From: JAYQKL01 sp049890195
Lineage (GTDB): Bacteria > Pseudomonadota > Alphaproteobacteria > RS24
Reading direction: 5' to 3'
Length of the DNA: 64,000 bases
NCBI GenBank assembly: GCA_049890195.1
Contig: JBMHBY010000004.1
Coordinates: 1 to 64,000, forward strand
The notes beneath the pieces were generated by a model, which did no database searches, was not told the origin of the DNA, and worked only from the letters and a program-made list of their open reading frames with translations. The translations under genes and the position numbers were made by a program. Shown piece after piece: positions 17,820 through 27,194 of this stretch (position 1 is the stretch's first letter; every line of letters starts with the position of its first letter).

Positions 17820-18605
17820 ATGGGACGTGTGGCAGACAAGATTGCTCTGGTGACCGGCGCCGCCTCCGGCATCGGGCTGGCTGACGCCAAAGCTCTGGCC
17901 CGGGAAGGGGCAACAGTGATTATCACCGACGTCAATGATGAACTGGGAGCTGAAGCCGTCAAAGAGGTTGGTGCGGAGGCCGTCTATCGCCATCTTGATG
18001 TCAGTGATGAGGCGGCCTGGATTGAGATGGCGGATTGGCTCGCCGGGACTTATGGGCGTCTTGATATTTTGGTGAACAATGCCGGCATTTTGATGCAGGG
18101 CACGATCGAGGACTGCTCACTTGAGCAGTTCCGCAAACTCAACGCCGTTTTGAATGAAGGTGTGTTTTTGGGCATCAAATATATGCTGCCATTATTGGAA
18201 AAAAGCACGGCGGCCTCCATCATCAACATGTCGTCCCTGTCATCGCACATGGCCTATCCGCCGTTTTTCGGCTATGCGGTCGCGAAGGGCGCGGTGCGCA
18301 CCATGACCAAAAATGTGGCCATCCATTGTCAGGAAAAAGGTGTGCCGGTCCGCTGCAATTCCATCCATGCCGGCGGAATATTGACCCCGCTGGTCATCCC
18401 TGAGGGCATTGACATGTCCGACATTCCGGATGTGCCGGAAGGGGTGTTGCCGGCGTTTTCCATGGGGGCGCCCGAGGATGTGGCGAACATGGTCTTGTAT
18501 CTTGCGTCGGATGAGTCGCGTTTTGTCACCGGCTCTGAATTCATGCTGGAGAACGGGGTGAATGTGCGGCCTGTTGATATGCCGGCGGCTGAGAGTTTAT
18601 CTTAG
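17820..18605 (+). CDS. Short-chain dehydrogenase/reductase (SDR)
   Basis: This 261-residue classical SDR has the cofactor motif TGAASGIG, VNNAG and catalytic YAVAK. Acidic VTD-like residues after the second strand suggest NAD. The ATG at 17820 is better spaced from the GGGGG site than the ATG at 17817 and gives the same MGRV start as its close paralogue at 26387. Both paralogues lie just before a Rieske gene. It probably oxidises the product of the P450 or the Rieske oxygenase. Confidence 0.9.
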   Translation: MGRVADKIALVTGAASGIGLADAKALAREGATVIITDVNDELGAEAVKEVGAEAVYRHLDVSDEAAWIEMADWLAGTYGRLDILVNNAGILMQGTIEDCSLEQFRKLNAVLNEGVFLGIKYMLPLLEKSTAASIINMSSLSSHMAYPPFFGYAVAKGAVRTMTKNVAIHCQEKGVPVRCNSIHAGGILTPLVIPEGIDMSDIPDVPEGVLPAFSMGAPEDVANMVLYLASDESRFVTGSEFMLENGVNVRPVDMPAAESLS

Positions 18606-18704
18606 TTTCCCGGCGGCTAAACAATATTACAGGTGGTCTGGCCCATCGCCCATGATAGCTTTTTCCATACTGCATAAGCGCTGACACCAATTCTGAGGTT
18701 TATC

Positions 18705-20036
18705 ATGACTGACACGTCTGCATTGCCCAAAGGCCTTGACCGGCCGGCCAAACTTCCGGAGCCCGAATTGCGCGGTGACGCCATATCCGCCGACCGCTAT
18801 GTGGACGCCGGTTATCTTGCCAAGGAACTCGACAAGGTCTGGCATAAGGTCTGGAACATTGGCGGCGTCAGCTATCAAATGCCGGACCCGGGCGATTTTC
18901 TCACGACCGACCTTGGGCACGACTCGATCATCATGGTGCGCCAGGATGACAGCAGCGTCAAAGCGTTCTTCAATGTCTGTCCGCATCGCGGCACCCGTAT
19001 CACGGAGGCGCCGGAGGGTCATGTCAACCGTTTCCAGTGCCCCTATCATGGCTGGGAGTTCAGCCGCGACGGGGTTGTCGTTGCGGTGCCGGATGAGGAT
19101 GACTTTCCATCCGGGTCCCCCTGCGGCAGGGCGCATTTGCAGGAAATCGCCTGTGTTGAACGCTTCGGCATGATCTGGTTCAATTTTGACCTGACAGCGC
19201 CGTCACTTGAAACTTTCCTTGGTGATGTTGTGGTCCGGGAGCTTGAGAGCTATCACGTTGAGAACATGATCCGGGTGCTGGACATCACGGCGGATGTCGA
19301 TTGCAATTGGAAAATCATCACGGACAATTTTAACGAAGCCTATCACGTCAAGGTGTTGCACCCTGATTTGATCCCATACATTGCCGCCGACCATGAGGAC
19401 TGCCAGTTTGACCTGTTGTCCGGCGGTCACAATCGTGGGTGGTTTCCATCGTTTCTGCCGTCAAAGGCTTATGGGCAGGATAAAATCGGCGAACCCTTGA
19501 TCAGCATGGCGGCTGCGTGGGAGGTTGACAGCGATCAATATGTCGGTCGCGACCGCTGGCGGGACATGCGGGTTGACATTCAACAAAAGAAATTCAGCCA
19601 TGGCGCCGATAAAGGGTTCAAGCACTATGACGGGCTGACCGACTATCAGACCACGGATTATGTGATTTACAATATTTTCCCGAACAACGTCCTGACCGCG
19701 GGGCCGGATGGCATGCAGCTGCTGCGTCCGCGCCCGCACCCGACGGATCCAGGCAAATGCCTTTTTGACCACTGGTGGATGGTGCATCCGATTGAGGGCA
19801 TGACCATGACGCCGTCACCTGCCGGCGGCCCGGACCTGCCGGTTGAGGATGCCATGCACGAGCATATCGCCTATGGCGACAAGACCCTCGGCACAACCGC
19901 CGACCAGGACCTTTCCATTGCGAGCCTGCAGCAAAAAGGCCTTTCCTCAAAGGGCTATCAAGGGTGTTATCTGGCGCATCAGGAGCGCCGCGTGCAGCAC
20001 TTTCATGAGGCGCTCAACGATTATATGGATGATTAG
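18705..20036 (+). CDS. Rieske oxygenase alpha subunit (2 of 7)
   Basis: This 443-residue protein has Rieske ligands C92/H94 (CPHRG) and C112/H115 (CPYHGW). The mononuclear iron tract DNFNEAYHVKVLHP contains E211, H214 and H219. The C-terminus QERRVQHFHEALNDYM matches the shared motif. It is 99 bases after the SDR at 17820 with its own GAGG site and probably belongs to the P450-SDR-Rieske unit. Confidence 0.9.
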   Translation: MTDTSALPKGLDRPAKLPEPELRGDAISADRYVDAGYLAKELDKVWHKVWNIGGVSYQMPDPGDFLTTDLGHDSIIMVRQDDSSVKAFFNVCPHRGTRITEAPEGHVNRFQCPYHGWEFSRDGVVVAVPDEDDFPSGSPCGRAHLQEIACVERFGMIWFNFDLTAPSLETFLGDVVVRELESYHVENMIRVLDITADVDCNWKIITDNFNEAYHVKVLHPDLIPYIAADHEDCQFDLLSGGHNRGWFPSFLPSKAYGQDKIGEPLISMAAAWEVDSDQYVGRDRWRDMRVDIQQKKFSHGADKGFKHYDGLTDYQTTDYVIYNIFPNNVLTAGPDGMQLLRPRPHPTDPGKCLFDHWWMVHPIEGMTMTPSPAGGPDLPVEDAMHEHIAYGDKTLGTTADQDLSIASLQQKGLSSKGYQGCYLAHQERRVQHFHEALNDYMDD

Positions 20037-20047
20037 GCCGGGATGGC

Positions 20048-20452
20048 TTATTCGCCGTGCAGCACCGTGAACTTGCGGCAGGAGAATTTCCATTCGCCGT
20101 AAATCTTGACGCATTCATCATCATATTGACCGCGCGGGCGCAGTTCAGTGCCGTCCTGGGTCACAGCGACCTCATCTGTATAGCTGCGCATCACGGCCCG
20201 GTCACCGTCAATTCTGATGAAGCCAGGCTGGGCCATCATATTGACAAAGGGGAACATGGCCATCGCCTCGAGCCAGGTGGCGACAATCTGTGCCTTGCCC
20301 TTCATGCCCTCCATCTCCATGTGCGGCAGTTCCCAGGTGGCGTCTTCCGCCCAGGTGCTGCCCCAAATTTCGGCATCACGCTGGTTGACCCCGTCACAAT
20401 AGGTGTCCAGCAACGCTCTGATGGCCAGTTTGTCAGTGGTGGTGTCGCACAT
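20048..20452 (-). CDS. SnoaL-like (NTF2-fold) protein
   Basis: This 134-residue single domain has the family opening IRALLDTYCDGVNQRDAEIW followed by EDATWELP and a C-terminal WKFSCRKF strand. A GGGAG site precedes the start. It is the last gene of a minus-strand group with an MDR reductase and an acyl-CoA ligase. Members are isomerases, cyclases or dehydratases; the substrate is unknown. Confidence 0.8.
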   Translation of the reverse strand: MCDTTTDKLAIRALLDTYCDGVNQRDAEIWGSTWAEDATWELPHMEMEGMKGKAQIVATWLEAMAMFPFVNMMAQPGFIRIDGDRAVMRSYTDEVAVTQDGTELRPRGQYDDECVKIYGEWKFSCRKFTVLHGE

Positions 20453-20467
20453 CGTCTTCTCCCTCGC

Positions 20468-21481
20468 TCAATAAAGTTTAACGACTGTTTTGCCTATATT
20501 TCCGCCGGTGAAAAGCTTGCGATAGGCACTTAAAATGTTTTCAATGCCCGCAGTCTCATCAAAGGGTGAATTGATTTGGCCGCTGCGGTAAAGCTCAAGC
20601 AGGCGTGCATTCATGGCCGGCATGTGCTCGGCGAAATCCGGGGCCAGAAAGCCCTGTATCAGCAGGCGTTTCATCAAAACCTGATCATAATTCTTCGGCT
20701 GCGTCGGGGTGTTCTCATAATCGGCAATCATGCCGCATACGGCAATGCGGCCGAGCAGGGCCATATTGTCCAGCGCCGCTTCCAATATCTCTCCGCCAAC
20801 ATTGTCAAAGTAAATGTTGAAACCGCCTTCGACCTGAGACAGTTTGTCGGCCAGCCCACCGGCCTTGTAATCGAGCGCGTGAACGCCGTATTCGTTTTCC
20901 AGCATGGCGCATTTGTCGGGGCCGCCGGCAATGCCGTAAACCTCACACCCAAGCGCCAGGGCGATTTGGCAGGCCAGCAGGCCGGTACAGCCGGCAGCGG
21001 CTGAAACCAGAACCTTGTCACCGGGTTTGGCCTGTCCGATTTCGGCAATGCCCCACAGAGCGGTCAAGGCGTTGAACCCCAAGGCACCAAGATGCTGGCG
21101 CCAGTCATCAATGCCGGCATCCAGTTTGGTCAGGCCGGCCTCTTCGGCATTGACCGTGGAATATTGCGCCCAGTGGCCGAAGCCGCGCACCAGATCGCCT
21201 TCCGCAAAATCGGGATGATTGGAGGCGTAAACCTCGCCCATGCCCAAACCGGCCATGGTCGCACCGAGCGGCAGGGGCGGCATGTAACTGTCTTCGCGCG
21301 GCGACATCCACATGCGTGTGCCCGGATCCAGTGAAATATATTTGTTGCGGACAATCACCTCGCCCGACACCGGCGCCGTCAGCTCCGCCTCCTGCAGGGA
21401 CAGGGCGGTTTCGTAATTGTCCCCCTCCGGGCGCTGGTCGAGGCGCCAGAACAGGTTGCGGGCCGGTTCAAATCCACTCAT
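20468..21481 (-). CDS. MDR-family NADP-dependent oxidoreductase (alkenal/double-bond reductase type)
   Basis: This 337-residue zinc-free medium-chain reductase has the nucleotide motif SAAAGCTGLL followed by GIAGGPDKC, with DNVGG later. It resembles the leukotriene-B4 dehydrogenase/curcumin-reductase group, which reduces activated C=C bonds. It is a close paralogue of the protein at 51083: both share SLDPGTRMW or SLDAGTRMW and the G-I/M-GEV region. It lies 17 bases after the acyl-CoA ligase. Confidence 0.85.
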   Translation of the reverse strand: MSGFEPARNLFWRLDQRPEGDNYETALSLQEAELTAPVSGEVIVRNKYISLDPGTRMWMSPREDSYMPPLPLGATMAGLGMGEVYASNHPDFAEGDLVRGFGHWAQYSTVNAEEAGLTKLDAGIDDWRQHLGALGFNALTALWGIAEIGQAKPGDKVLVSAAAGCTGLLACQIALALGCEVYGIAGGPDKCAMLENEYGVHALDYKAGGLADKLSQVEGGFNIYFDNVGGEILEAALDNMALLGRIAVCGMIADYENTPTQPKNYDQVLMKRLLIQGFLAPDFAEHMPAMNARLLELYRSGQINSPFDETAGIENILSAYRKLFTGGNIGKTVVKLY

Positions 21482-21498
21482 GTCCGGTTCCTTTCCGT

Positions 21499-23034
21499 CT
21501 ATTCGCGCAACAGGCGTTTGAGGATCTTGCCGGTCGGGGCTTTCGGCAACTCATCCAGAAACGCGACCTGGCGAGGCTTTTGATAGGAGGCGAGGTTCTC
21601 CTTGGCCGTCTGGATGATGTCTTCGGCGGTCGCTGTCTGGCCAGGTTTGAGCACAACGAAAGCCTTGACAGTTTCACCCCATTCGTCGTCCGGCACACCG
21701 ATGACGGCGGCTTCAAGCACCGCCTCATTTTTGCAGATTGCCTCTTCGACCTGCACAGAATAGATGTTCTCGCCGCCGGAGATGATCATGTCCTTGGCCC
21801 GGTCCTTGATCGAGATGTAGCGGTCGGCATCCCAGGTGGCGATGTCGCCCGTCCACATCCAACCATCCGCCTTGATGGTGTTTTCCGTCAGGTCGGGGCG
21901 TTTGAAATAGCCCATCATATTGGCCGGGGATTTGACGATGATTTCGCCTGCGGTTTCCCCGTCACACGGCACCTCATTGCCGTCGGGGTCAACCACTTTG
22001 ACACTGGTGACAAACCCCTCGCGTCCGCACGACAGCAGGCGCTCGACATTTTTGCCCTCATTGACGGCCCGCAAGTGGTCGTCATGTGACAGGAAGGTCA
22101 TGGTGGCACCTTCGGTCTGCCCGTAGCCCTGAATGATTTTGCACGGCAGTTTGGCGACAACCTGTTTGATGATGCTGGTCGGCATCGGGCCGCCGCCATA
22201 TTGCACAAGGCGCAGGCTGGACAGGTCGTAATCCTCGAACCCCTCCACAGCCAGCATCCAGTTCAGCATGGTCGTGATGCCGAGGAAGCCGGAGACTTTT
22301 TCCTGCTGGATCAGCTCCAACGCAAGCTTGGCGTCGAAATTCATCAGTACCAGCGGACGCCCATGCTGCAAATAGTTGACCGCCAGCAGCACCGGAATAT
22401 GGAACATCTGTCCGGTCAACATGTACACATCCGTCGGTTGAATGCCCTCTGCCACGGTTTGGTTGAGCATGCCGAAATAAGCGGAGCGGTGATTGTGCAG
22501 TGCGCCCTTGGACTCACCGGTTGTCCCGCCGGTGTAAAGAATGAACAACGGATCCTCCCCGCCGACATCATCACAGCCTTCCGGTTGGGTGCAGGTGGCA
22601 CCGTCGAGCAGGGCGTTGAGGGAGTTGTCGCTGTCCGGGCCGTATTCCAGCCAGTGCTCTATGCTGGTGCCGGCCTGCTTGAGGTGGTCGAGCGTGGCCT
22701 TGAACTGCCCTTGGGCAATCAGGGCACGGGGTTCGCCATTGGCGATGATATTGGTGATTTCGGCATCCGCAAGGCGCCAGTTGATGGTGTGGGCGACCAA
22801 CCCGGTTTTGCCGCAGGCGAAAAACAGTGCCAGAAACTCGATGCTGTTCTGGGACAGGATGGACACCCGGTCCCCCTTGACCAGTCCGAGTGACAACAGG
22901 CCATTGGCCATTCTGTTGACCAGTTCGTCCAGTTCGGCAAAGGTGATGCGCTTGTCGTTTGGCTGGTCATAAACGGCCCATTCATTAGGCCGCAAACGGG
23001 CATGTTTGCTCGTAATGTTGCCAATGTTGATCAT
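21499..23034 (-). CDS. Acyl-CoA synthetase (AMP-forming)
   Basis: This 511-residue member of the acyl/aryl-CoA ligase family has the P-loop YTGGTTGESKG, the adenylate motif GYGQTEG, the hinge region WTGDIATWD and C-terminal catalytic lysine PTGKILK. It activates a carboxylic acid to its CoA thioester. The start at 23034 was chosen because GGAGGAA stands directly before it. It is first in a group with the MDR at 20468 and the SnoaL at 20048. Confidence 0.92.
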   Translation of the reverse strand: MINIGNITSKHARLRPNEWAVYDQPNDKRITFAELDELVNRMANGLLSLGLVKGDRVSILSQNSIEFLALFFACGKTGLVAHTINWRLADAEITNIIANGEPRALIAQGQFKATLDHLKQAGTSIEHWLEYGPDSDNSLNALLDGATCTQPEGCDDVGGEDPLFILYTGGTTGESKGALHNHRSAYFGMLNQTVAEGIQPTDVYMLTGQMFHIPVLLAVNYLQHGRPLVLMNFDAKLALELIQQEKVSGFLGITTMLNWMLAVEGFEDYDLSSLRLVQYGGGPMPTSIIKQVVAKLPCKIIQGYGQTEGATMTFLSHDDHLRAVNEGKNVERLLSCGREGFVTSVKVVDPDGNEVPCDGETAGEIIVKSPANMMGYFKRPDLTENTIKADGWMWTGDIATWDADRYISIKDRAKDMIISGGENIYSVQVEEAICKNEAVLEAAVIGVPDDEWGETVKAFVVLKPGQTATAEDIIQTAKENLASYQKPRQVAFLDELPKAPTGKILKRLLRE

Positions 23035-23060
23035 GCTTTCCTCCCGGCGTGAAACACTCA

Positions 23061-23115
23061 ATGTCCTAGACCTTATAAGAAGCCTTTTATGCCACGCGAC
23101 TAGAATATACACTAG
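23061..23115. promoter_or_regulatory. CTAG-rich divergent promoter region
   Basis: The 132-base gap between the ligase (minus) and the SDR (plus) has a CTAG near 23066 and two copies of ACTAG at 23099-23103 and 23111-23115. These two copies are 12 bases apart, about one helical turn. CTAG is normally scarce in proteobacterial DNA. The repeat may be an operator shared with other divergent promoters of the island (inference). Confidence 0.35.
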
Positions 23116-23166
23116 GTGCATGATGCATTTTATCGGGTAACGTTAGGGCAAACACAGGAGGGTTTG

Positions 23167-23913
23167 ATGGACAGATTAAAGGGAAAAGTTGCGATAGTCA
23201 CCGGAGCCGCTGACGGCATGGGGGAGGCCATCACCAAGCTATTCATAGAGGAGGGCGCCCAGGTGCTCGGCGTGGATTTAAACGCCGACAAGCTGTCATC
23301 TGCGCATGCCTCTACCTCCAACTCCTTGAAGCTGCTGGCATTGGACATCACCGATGAGGGCGCCGAAAACAAAATGGTGGATGAGACGGTTTCAGCCTTT
23401 GGCGGGGTGGACATCATCGTCAATTGCGCCGGCATTGTTGAGTATGAGAATGTCGAGATCATGCGTGACGACAACTGGGAGCGCACCAATGATGTCAATT
23501 TGAACTCCGTCTTCAAATTCTGCCGCCGCGTGATACCGGAAATGAAAAAGCGGGGCGGCGGGCGCATCATCAATATTGCATCAATCAATGCCTATGTTGT
23601 CGCGCCAGGCCTCAGCGCCTATGCCGCGTCCAAACATGCGATTGTCGGTCTGACCAAAACGCTGGCGGTCGAACTTGGGCCTGACAACATCACCGCCAAC
23701 CACATCAACCCCGGCGCCATTCTGACCGGCATGACCCGCCCCCTGATGGAGGATCCGGAGACCAAGGCCCTGTTTGAAAGTTTTGCGGTGCTGCCCAAAA
23801 TGGGGATGCCGGAGGACATCGCCAAAGGCGCCTTGTTTCTGGCCTCGGATGATGCAGAGTTCATCACCGGCACCGGTTTGACGATTGACGGCGGGTTTCT
23901 GGCGAAGGTTTAA
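23167..23913 (+). CDS. Short-chain dehydrogenase/reductase
   Basis: This 248-residue classical SDR has TGAADGMG, catalytic YAASK (residues about 155-159) and the closing TGTGLTIDGG. The ATG at 23167 follows an AGGAGGG site. It stands alone between the divergent ligase promoter and the convergent Rieske gene at 23916, only 2 bases from that gene's stop. It is likely a hydroxy-compound dehydrogenase working with the surrounding oxygenases. Confidence 0.9.
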   Translation: MDRLKGKVAIVTGAADGMGEAITKLFIEEGAQVLGVDLNADKLSSAHASTSNSLKLLALDITDEGAENKMVDETVSAFGGVDIIVNCAGIVEYENVEIMRDDNWERTNDVNLNSVFKFCRRVIPEMKKRGGGRIINIASINAYVVAPGLSAYAASKHAIVGLTKTLAVELGPDNITANHINPGAILTGMTRPLMEDPETKALFESFAVLPKMGMPEDIAKGALFLASDDAEFITGTGLTIDGGFLAKV

Positions 23914-23915
23914 CG

Positions 23916-25280
23916 CTACTTTTCACCGGCCATGTAACGGTCGATTTCCTTTTCCAGATGCCGCAGGCGGTCTTCCTGTTCGCACCAGATCGGGCCTTTG
24001 AAGCCGCGTGACTTCACCCCTTCCTGAACGCTGGCGATCAATTCAACATCCTGATCCAGGACTTCCCCGAGGTCAGCCTGCTCAGTGGCGGAAAAATGCT
24101 CAATCTCCGGCCGGATGTCTCCGGTCACGTCGGTGTCTTCCGGCAGCCCCATCCAGCCCGGTACGGTGTACCCCGGGTCGTCAACATAACGGAACAGGGT
24201 CATGTTGTCATAGTAGAAGCGCTCCGGGTCCGTCGGGTGCGGCACAAACCGCATGATGAAGACCCCTTCCGGATGCATCCCGATCTGGACATTCGGGAAA
24301 AAACCGGTGGCCCAGCTGTCCGTCAGCTGCCCGTCGGTCATCTTGTCGTAATAATCCAGTTTGAACTTTTTGCCGCGTTCGCGTTTGGCCTGCTGGATGG
24401 CGGTGCGGACCTCCTTGGCCGACCCGTCAAAGCTTTCAGGGTCAATGCCGGCCTCCATCATCATATGGGCCTGATAGGGGTCAATGGACTCCTGATCGGC
24501 CATGCGGTGGGATTTCACCCCAATCGGGACAATCATGCGGCTGAAGCCGTTTGGATAAAGGTCAACCTGGCTGAAATCCTCCATCACCCCCTGGGTTTGC
24601 GGATGGATATGCGGCAGGTGATAGGTTTCATAAAACGCCTCAACGCCTGTTTTCCAATTGGCCAACCATTCACTGCGGACATGGCGGACCACATTCATGT
24701 TTTCGATTTCATAGTTTTCGATATAGCCCTCGGGCAATCCGATCCAGTCTTTCAGGGGCGGGGCATTACCGTCCATGTTGACGAAGATCAGCCCCCCCAA
24801 ATGATCACAGCGCAGTTCCGTCAGGCCCGGCCGGTGGGCAATCAGTTCGGCATCATAAGTCTCCTCATCGGTGATGTTGATGTTGCTGCCGTCGGTGCTG
24901 AACTGCCAGTTGTGGAAGGGGCAGGAGAATTTGTCCATGCTGCCCTGTTCCGTCAGGCAGACGCGGTTGGCGCGGTGCGGGCAGACATTGTAAAACGCCT
25001 TGATGCTGTCATCCTCCTGACGCACGACGATGAACTCTTCATGCCCGTGTTTGAAAGTGATGAAATCCCCTGGTTCCTTGATGTCCGGGGTCACCCCGAC
25101 CAGCAGCCAAACTTTTGGCCATAGCTTTTCCCATTCTTGCTCCATGAAATCACGGGCGTAATAGCGGGACGGATCAACAACATCCCGGCCAAGGTCCTCG
25201 GGGCGCTCCTGTTTGGCTTCCAGCGAGCCGGCCGGCGCGCCCAGATCCATCGGCCATTTGACTTCGAAATTCTCAGACAT
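23916..25280 (-). CDS. Rieske oxygenase alpha subunit (3 of 7)
   Basis: This 454-residue protein has Rieske ligands C100/H102 (CPHRAN) and C120/H123 (CPFHNW). The iron tract VEAFYETYHLPHIHP contains E218, H221 and H226. The C-terminal motif is diverged (QEDRLRHLEKEIDRYM). It follows a GST gene by 12 bases on the same strand. The DxLTD segment about 130 residues from the end (GQLTDSWATGFFPNV) is shared with copies 1, 4 and partly 7, which form a long-type subgroup. Confidence 0.9.
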   Translation of the reverse strand: MSENFEVKWPMDLGAPAGSLEAKQERPEDLGRDVVDPSRYYARDFMEQEWEKLWPKVWLLVGVTPDIKEPGDFITFKHGHEEFIVVRQEDDSIKAFYNVCPHRANRVCLTEQGSMDKFSCPFHNWQFSTDGSNINITDEETYDAELIAHRPGLTELRCDHLGGLIFVNMDGNAPPLKDWIGLPEGYIENYEIENMNVVRHVRSEWLANWKTGVEAFYETYHLPHIHPQTQGVMEDFSQVDLYPNGFSRMIVPIGVKSHRMADQESIDPYQAHMMMEAGIDPESFDGSAKEVRTAIQQAKRERGKKFKLDYYDKMTDGQLTDSWATGFFPNVQIGMHPEGVFIMRFVPHPTDPERFYYDNMTLFRYVDDPGYTVPGWMGLPEDTDVTGDIRPEIEHFSATEQADLGEVLDQDVELIASVQEGVKSRGFKGPIWCEQEDRLRHLEKEIDRYMAGEK

Positions 25281-25292
25281 TGTTCTTTCCTC

Positions 25293-26207
25293 TTACCGTT
25301 TTTCTAATCTGAAGCCCAAACGCGGGAAATGGGCGGAGACTTCCCCGATTATACCATCTTCGCGCATCAGGACAATCTGCCGGTCATTGACATGCAGCAA
25401 TGTCCCGGCGATTTTGTTGGCGCCATAATCATCGGCGAACACAAACACCTCATCGCCCGGCTCGCATCCGGACTCATCTTCCGCGAGCGCACCCAACAGG
25501 ACCGGCCGGGGGCTGGCTTGGGTGGCCATGGCGACGGCATCTGCGGAGCTGATGTCTTTGCGCCCTTTATCCTCAATCTGGTTCACACGGTCGTACCAGT
25601 CCTTCATTTTGGCGAACGGCGCGAACATGCGGGCGCTGCTGGGGATGTTGCCGCCGGCCATCCAGATGTTGAAAAAGGCGTTGATGTCGGCCCATTCCGG
25701 GCTGTCGCCCAGCAAGTATGGCTTGCCGTGGGTCAGTTGTTCCTCCAACAGGCCCGCATAGGCACGGAACTGACTTCTGAAGTGCGGGGCGTCCTCTTCA
25801 AAACGGTCAAAATCAAGGAAATTGAAATAATCCCGTCTGTCGTCAATGACGTCCTGCGGCAAATGCTCCGCATTTTCGTGCAGGGACAGGGCGGCACCGG
25901 GGCGGAACATGCTGTCCCCCATTTTTTGAAAAGCGAGATTGGCTGCGTGTCCGGATGGGAAAAGGGCCGGCTCGGGGTTTTTTGTGTCTATGATTTGTGC
26001 AATCAGCTGCGTGTCAAAAAACATGTCGGCACCACTTTGCATGACCGGAATGCGGCGGTATCCACCAGTCAAAAGGGTCATGTCCGGACGCGGCATCACC
26101 ATCGACACCTGAACGGACAGCCAGTCGCAGTTCTTGAGCGCAAAAACTTTGCGGATCTTTTCGGCATAAGGCGACGGGTCATGGTGGTGTAGGATGAAGT
26201 CTGTCAT
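25293..26207 (-). CDS. GST-like protein with extra C-terminal domain
   Basis: This 304-residue protein opens with a GST thioredoxin fold (HHDPSPYAEKIRKVFALKN, then RRIPVMQ and DTQLIAQIID) and a helical domain to about residue 225. It then has about 75 further residues rich in beta-strand pattern (GDEVFVFADDYGANKIAG). The tail is not part of ordinary GSTs. It is transcribed ahead of the Rieske gene at 23916, suggesting a role with that oxygenase or with reactive products. Confidence 0.75.
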   Translation of the reverse strand: MTDFILHHHDPSPYAEKIRKVFALKNCDWLSVQVSMVMPRPDMTLLTGGYRRIPVMQSGADMFFDTQLIAQIIDTKNPEPALFPSGHAANLAFQKMGDSMFRPGAALSLHENAEHLPQDVIDDRRDYFNFLDFDRFEEDAPHFRSQFRAYAGLLEEQLTHGKPYLLGDSPEWADINAFFNIWMAGGNIPSSARMFAPFAKMKDWYDRVNQIEDKGRKDISSADAVAMATQASPRPVLLGALAEDESGCEPGDEVFVFADDYGANKIAGTLLHVNDRQIVLMREDGIIGEVSAHFPRLGFRLEKR

Positions 26208-26311
26208 GCATTGCCTTTTGGGGAATTTACTAATGCCTTAGCTAATCACGATGGGCGGTTTTTTTTACTATTAAAAAGGATAATTTTATCGCTCCATGGG
26301 TTATGTTTTAT

Positions 26312-26327
26312 GGTTTATTGGTAAACC
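26312..26327. promoter_or_regulatory. Perfect inverted repeat in divergent promoter region
   Basis: GGTTTA, four bases TTGG, then TAAACC form a 6-4-6 perfect inverted repeat in the AT-rich 179-base gap between the GST gene and the SDR at 26387. It lies 60 bases before the SDR start. It could be a repressor operator or a small hairpin in the leader. Confidence 0.4.
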
Positions 26328-26386
26328 AGTAGGGGGCTGTTCGGCTTTGTGCGACACCCCTTTTACTTGTCAGGAAAGGATACAGT

Positions 26387-27163
26387 ATGGGTCGGGTTAA
26401 CGGAAAAATCGCCTTGGTGACAGGTGCCGCTTCAGGTCTGGGATTGGCTGATGCCAAAACCCTCGCACGCGAAGGGGCGACAGTGATTGTCACCGACGTC
26501 AATGACGAACTCGGGGCCAATGCCGCTGAAGAGATCGGGCATGGCGCCGAATATCATCATCTGGATGTGAGTGATGAAGCTGCCTGGGTCAGCATGGCCA
26601 AGAGGATTGAGGACAAGTTCTCCAAACTTGATGTTTTGGTCAATAATGCCGGCATCGTTATTCCGGCTTCACCGACTGACTGCACATTGGAACAATTCCG
26701 CTTGACCAACGCCATCATGAATGAAGGCGTGTTCCTTGGCATCAAATACATGCTGCCTCTGCTGGCCAAAAGTGGCGGCGGCTCCATCATCAACATGTCC
26801 TCGACAGCCTCACATCTGGGATATCCGCCCTTTTTCGCCTATTCCGCAGCCAAAGGTGCGGTGCGTTCCATGTCAAAATCCGTTTCGGTGCATTGTCAGC
26901 TTGAAAAGCTGCCGGTGCGGAGTAATTCAATCCATGCCGGGGCCATCGAAACGCCGATGGTGCAGAATGTCCAGGGCCGTGGTGACGAGGCGCCGGTGGA
27001 TGTGCCGGACGGCATTTTGCCGGCTGACTCGTTGGGCTCACCTCAGGATGTCGCCAATCTGGTGCTGTTCCTGGCTTCAGACGAGTCCCGCTTCATCACC
27101 GGCGGGGAATATCTGGTTGATAATGGTCTGGTGTCCAGACCCGCTGACCTGCCGATGGAATAA
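26387..27163 (+). CDS. Short-chain dehydrogenase/reductase
   Basis: This 258-residue SDR has TGAASGLG, VNNAG and catalytic YSAAK. It is a close paralogue of the SDR at 17820: both begin MGRV, share LAREGATVI and NEGVFLGIKYMLPLL, and lie before a Rieske gene. A GGAAAGG site precedes it. It is first in a four-gene plus-strand unit (SDR, SDR, Rieske, VOC). Confidence 0.92.
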   Translation: MGRVNGKIALVTGAASGLGLADAKTLAREGATVIVTDVNDELGANAAEEIGHGAEYHHLDVSDEAAWVSMAKRIEDKFSKLDVLVNNAGIVIPASPTDCTLEQFRLTNAIMNEGVFLGIKYMLPLLAKSGGGSIINMSSTASHLGYPPFFAYSAAKGAVRSMSKSVSVHCQLEKLPVRSNSIHAGAIETPMVQNVQGRGDEAPVDVPDGILPADSLGSPQDVANLVLFLASDESRFITGGEYLVDNGLVSRPADLPME

Positions 27164-27194
27164 AACATCTGAACAGACTTGAAGGAAAGACATT

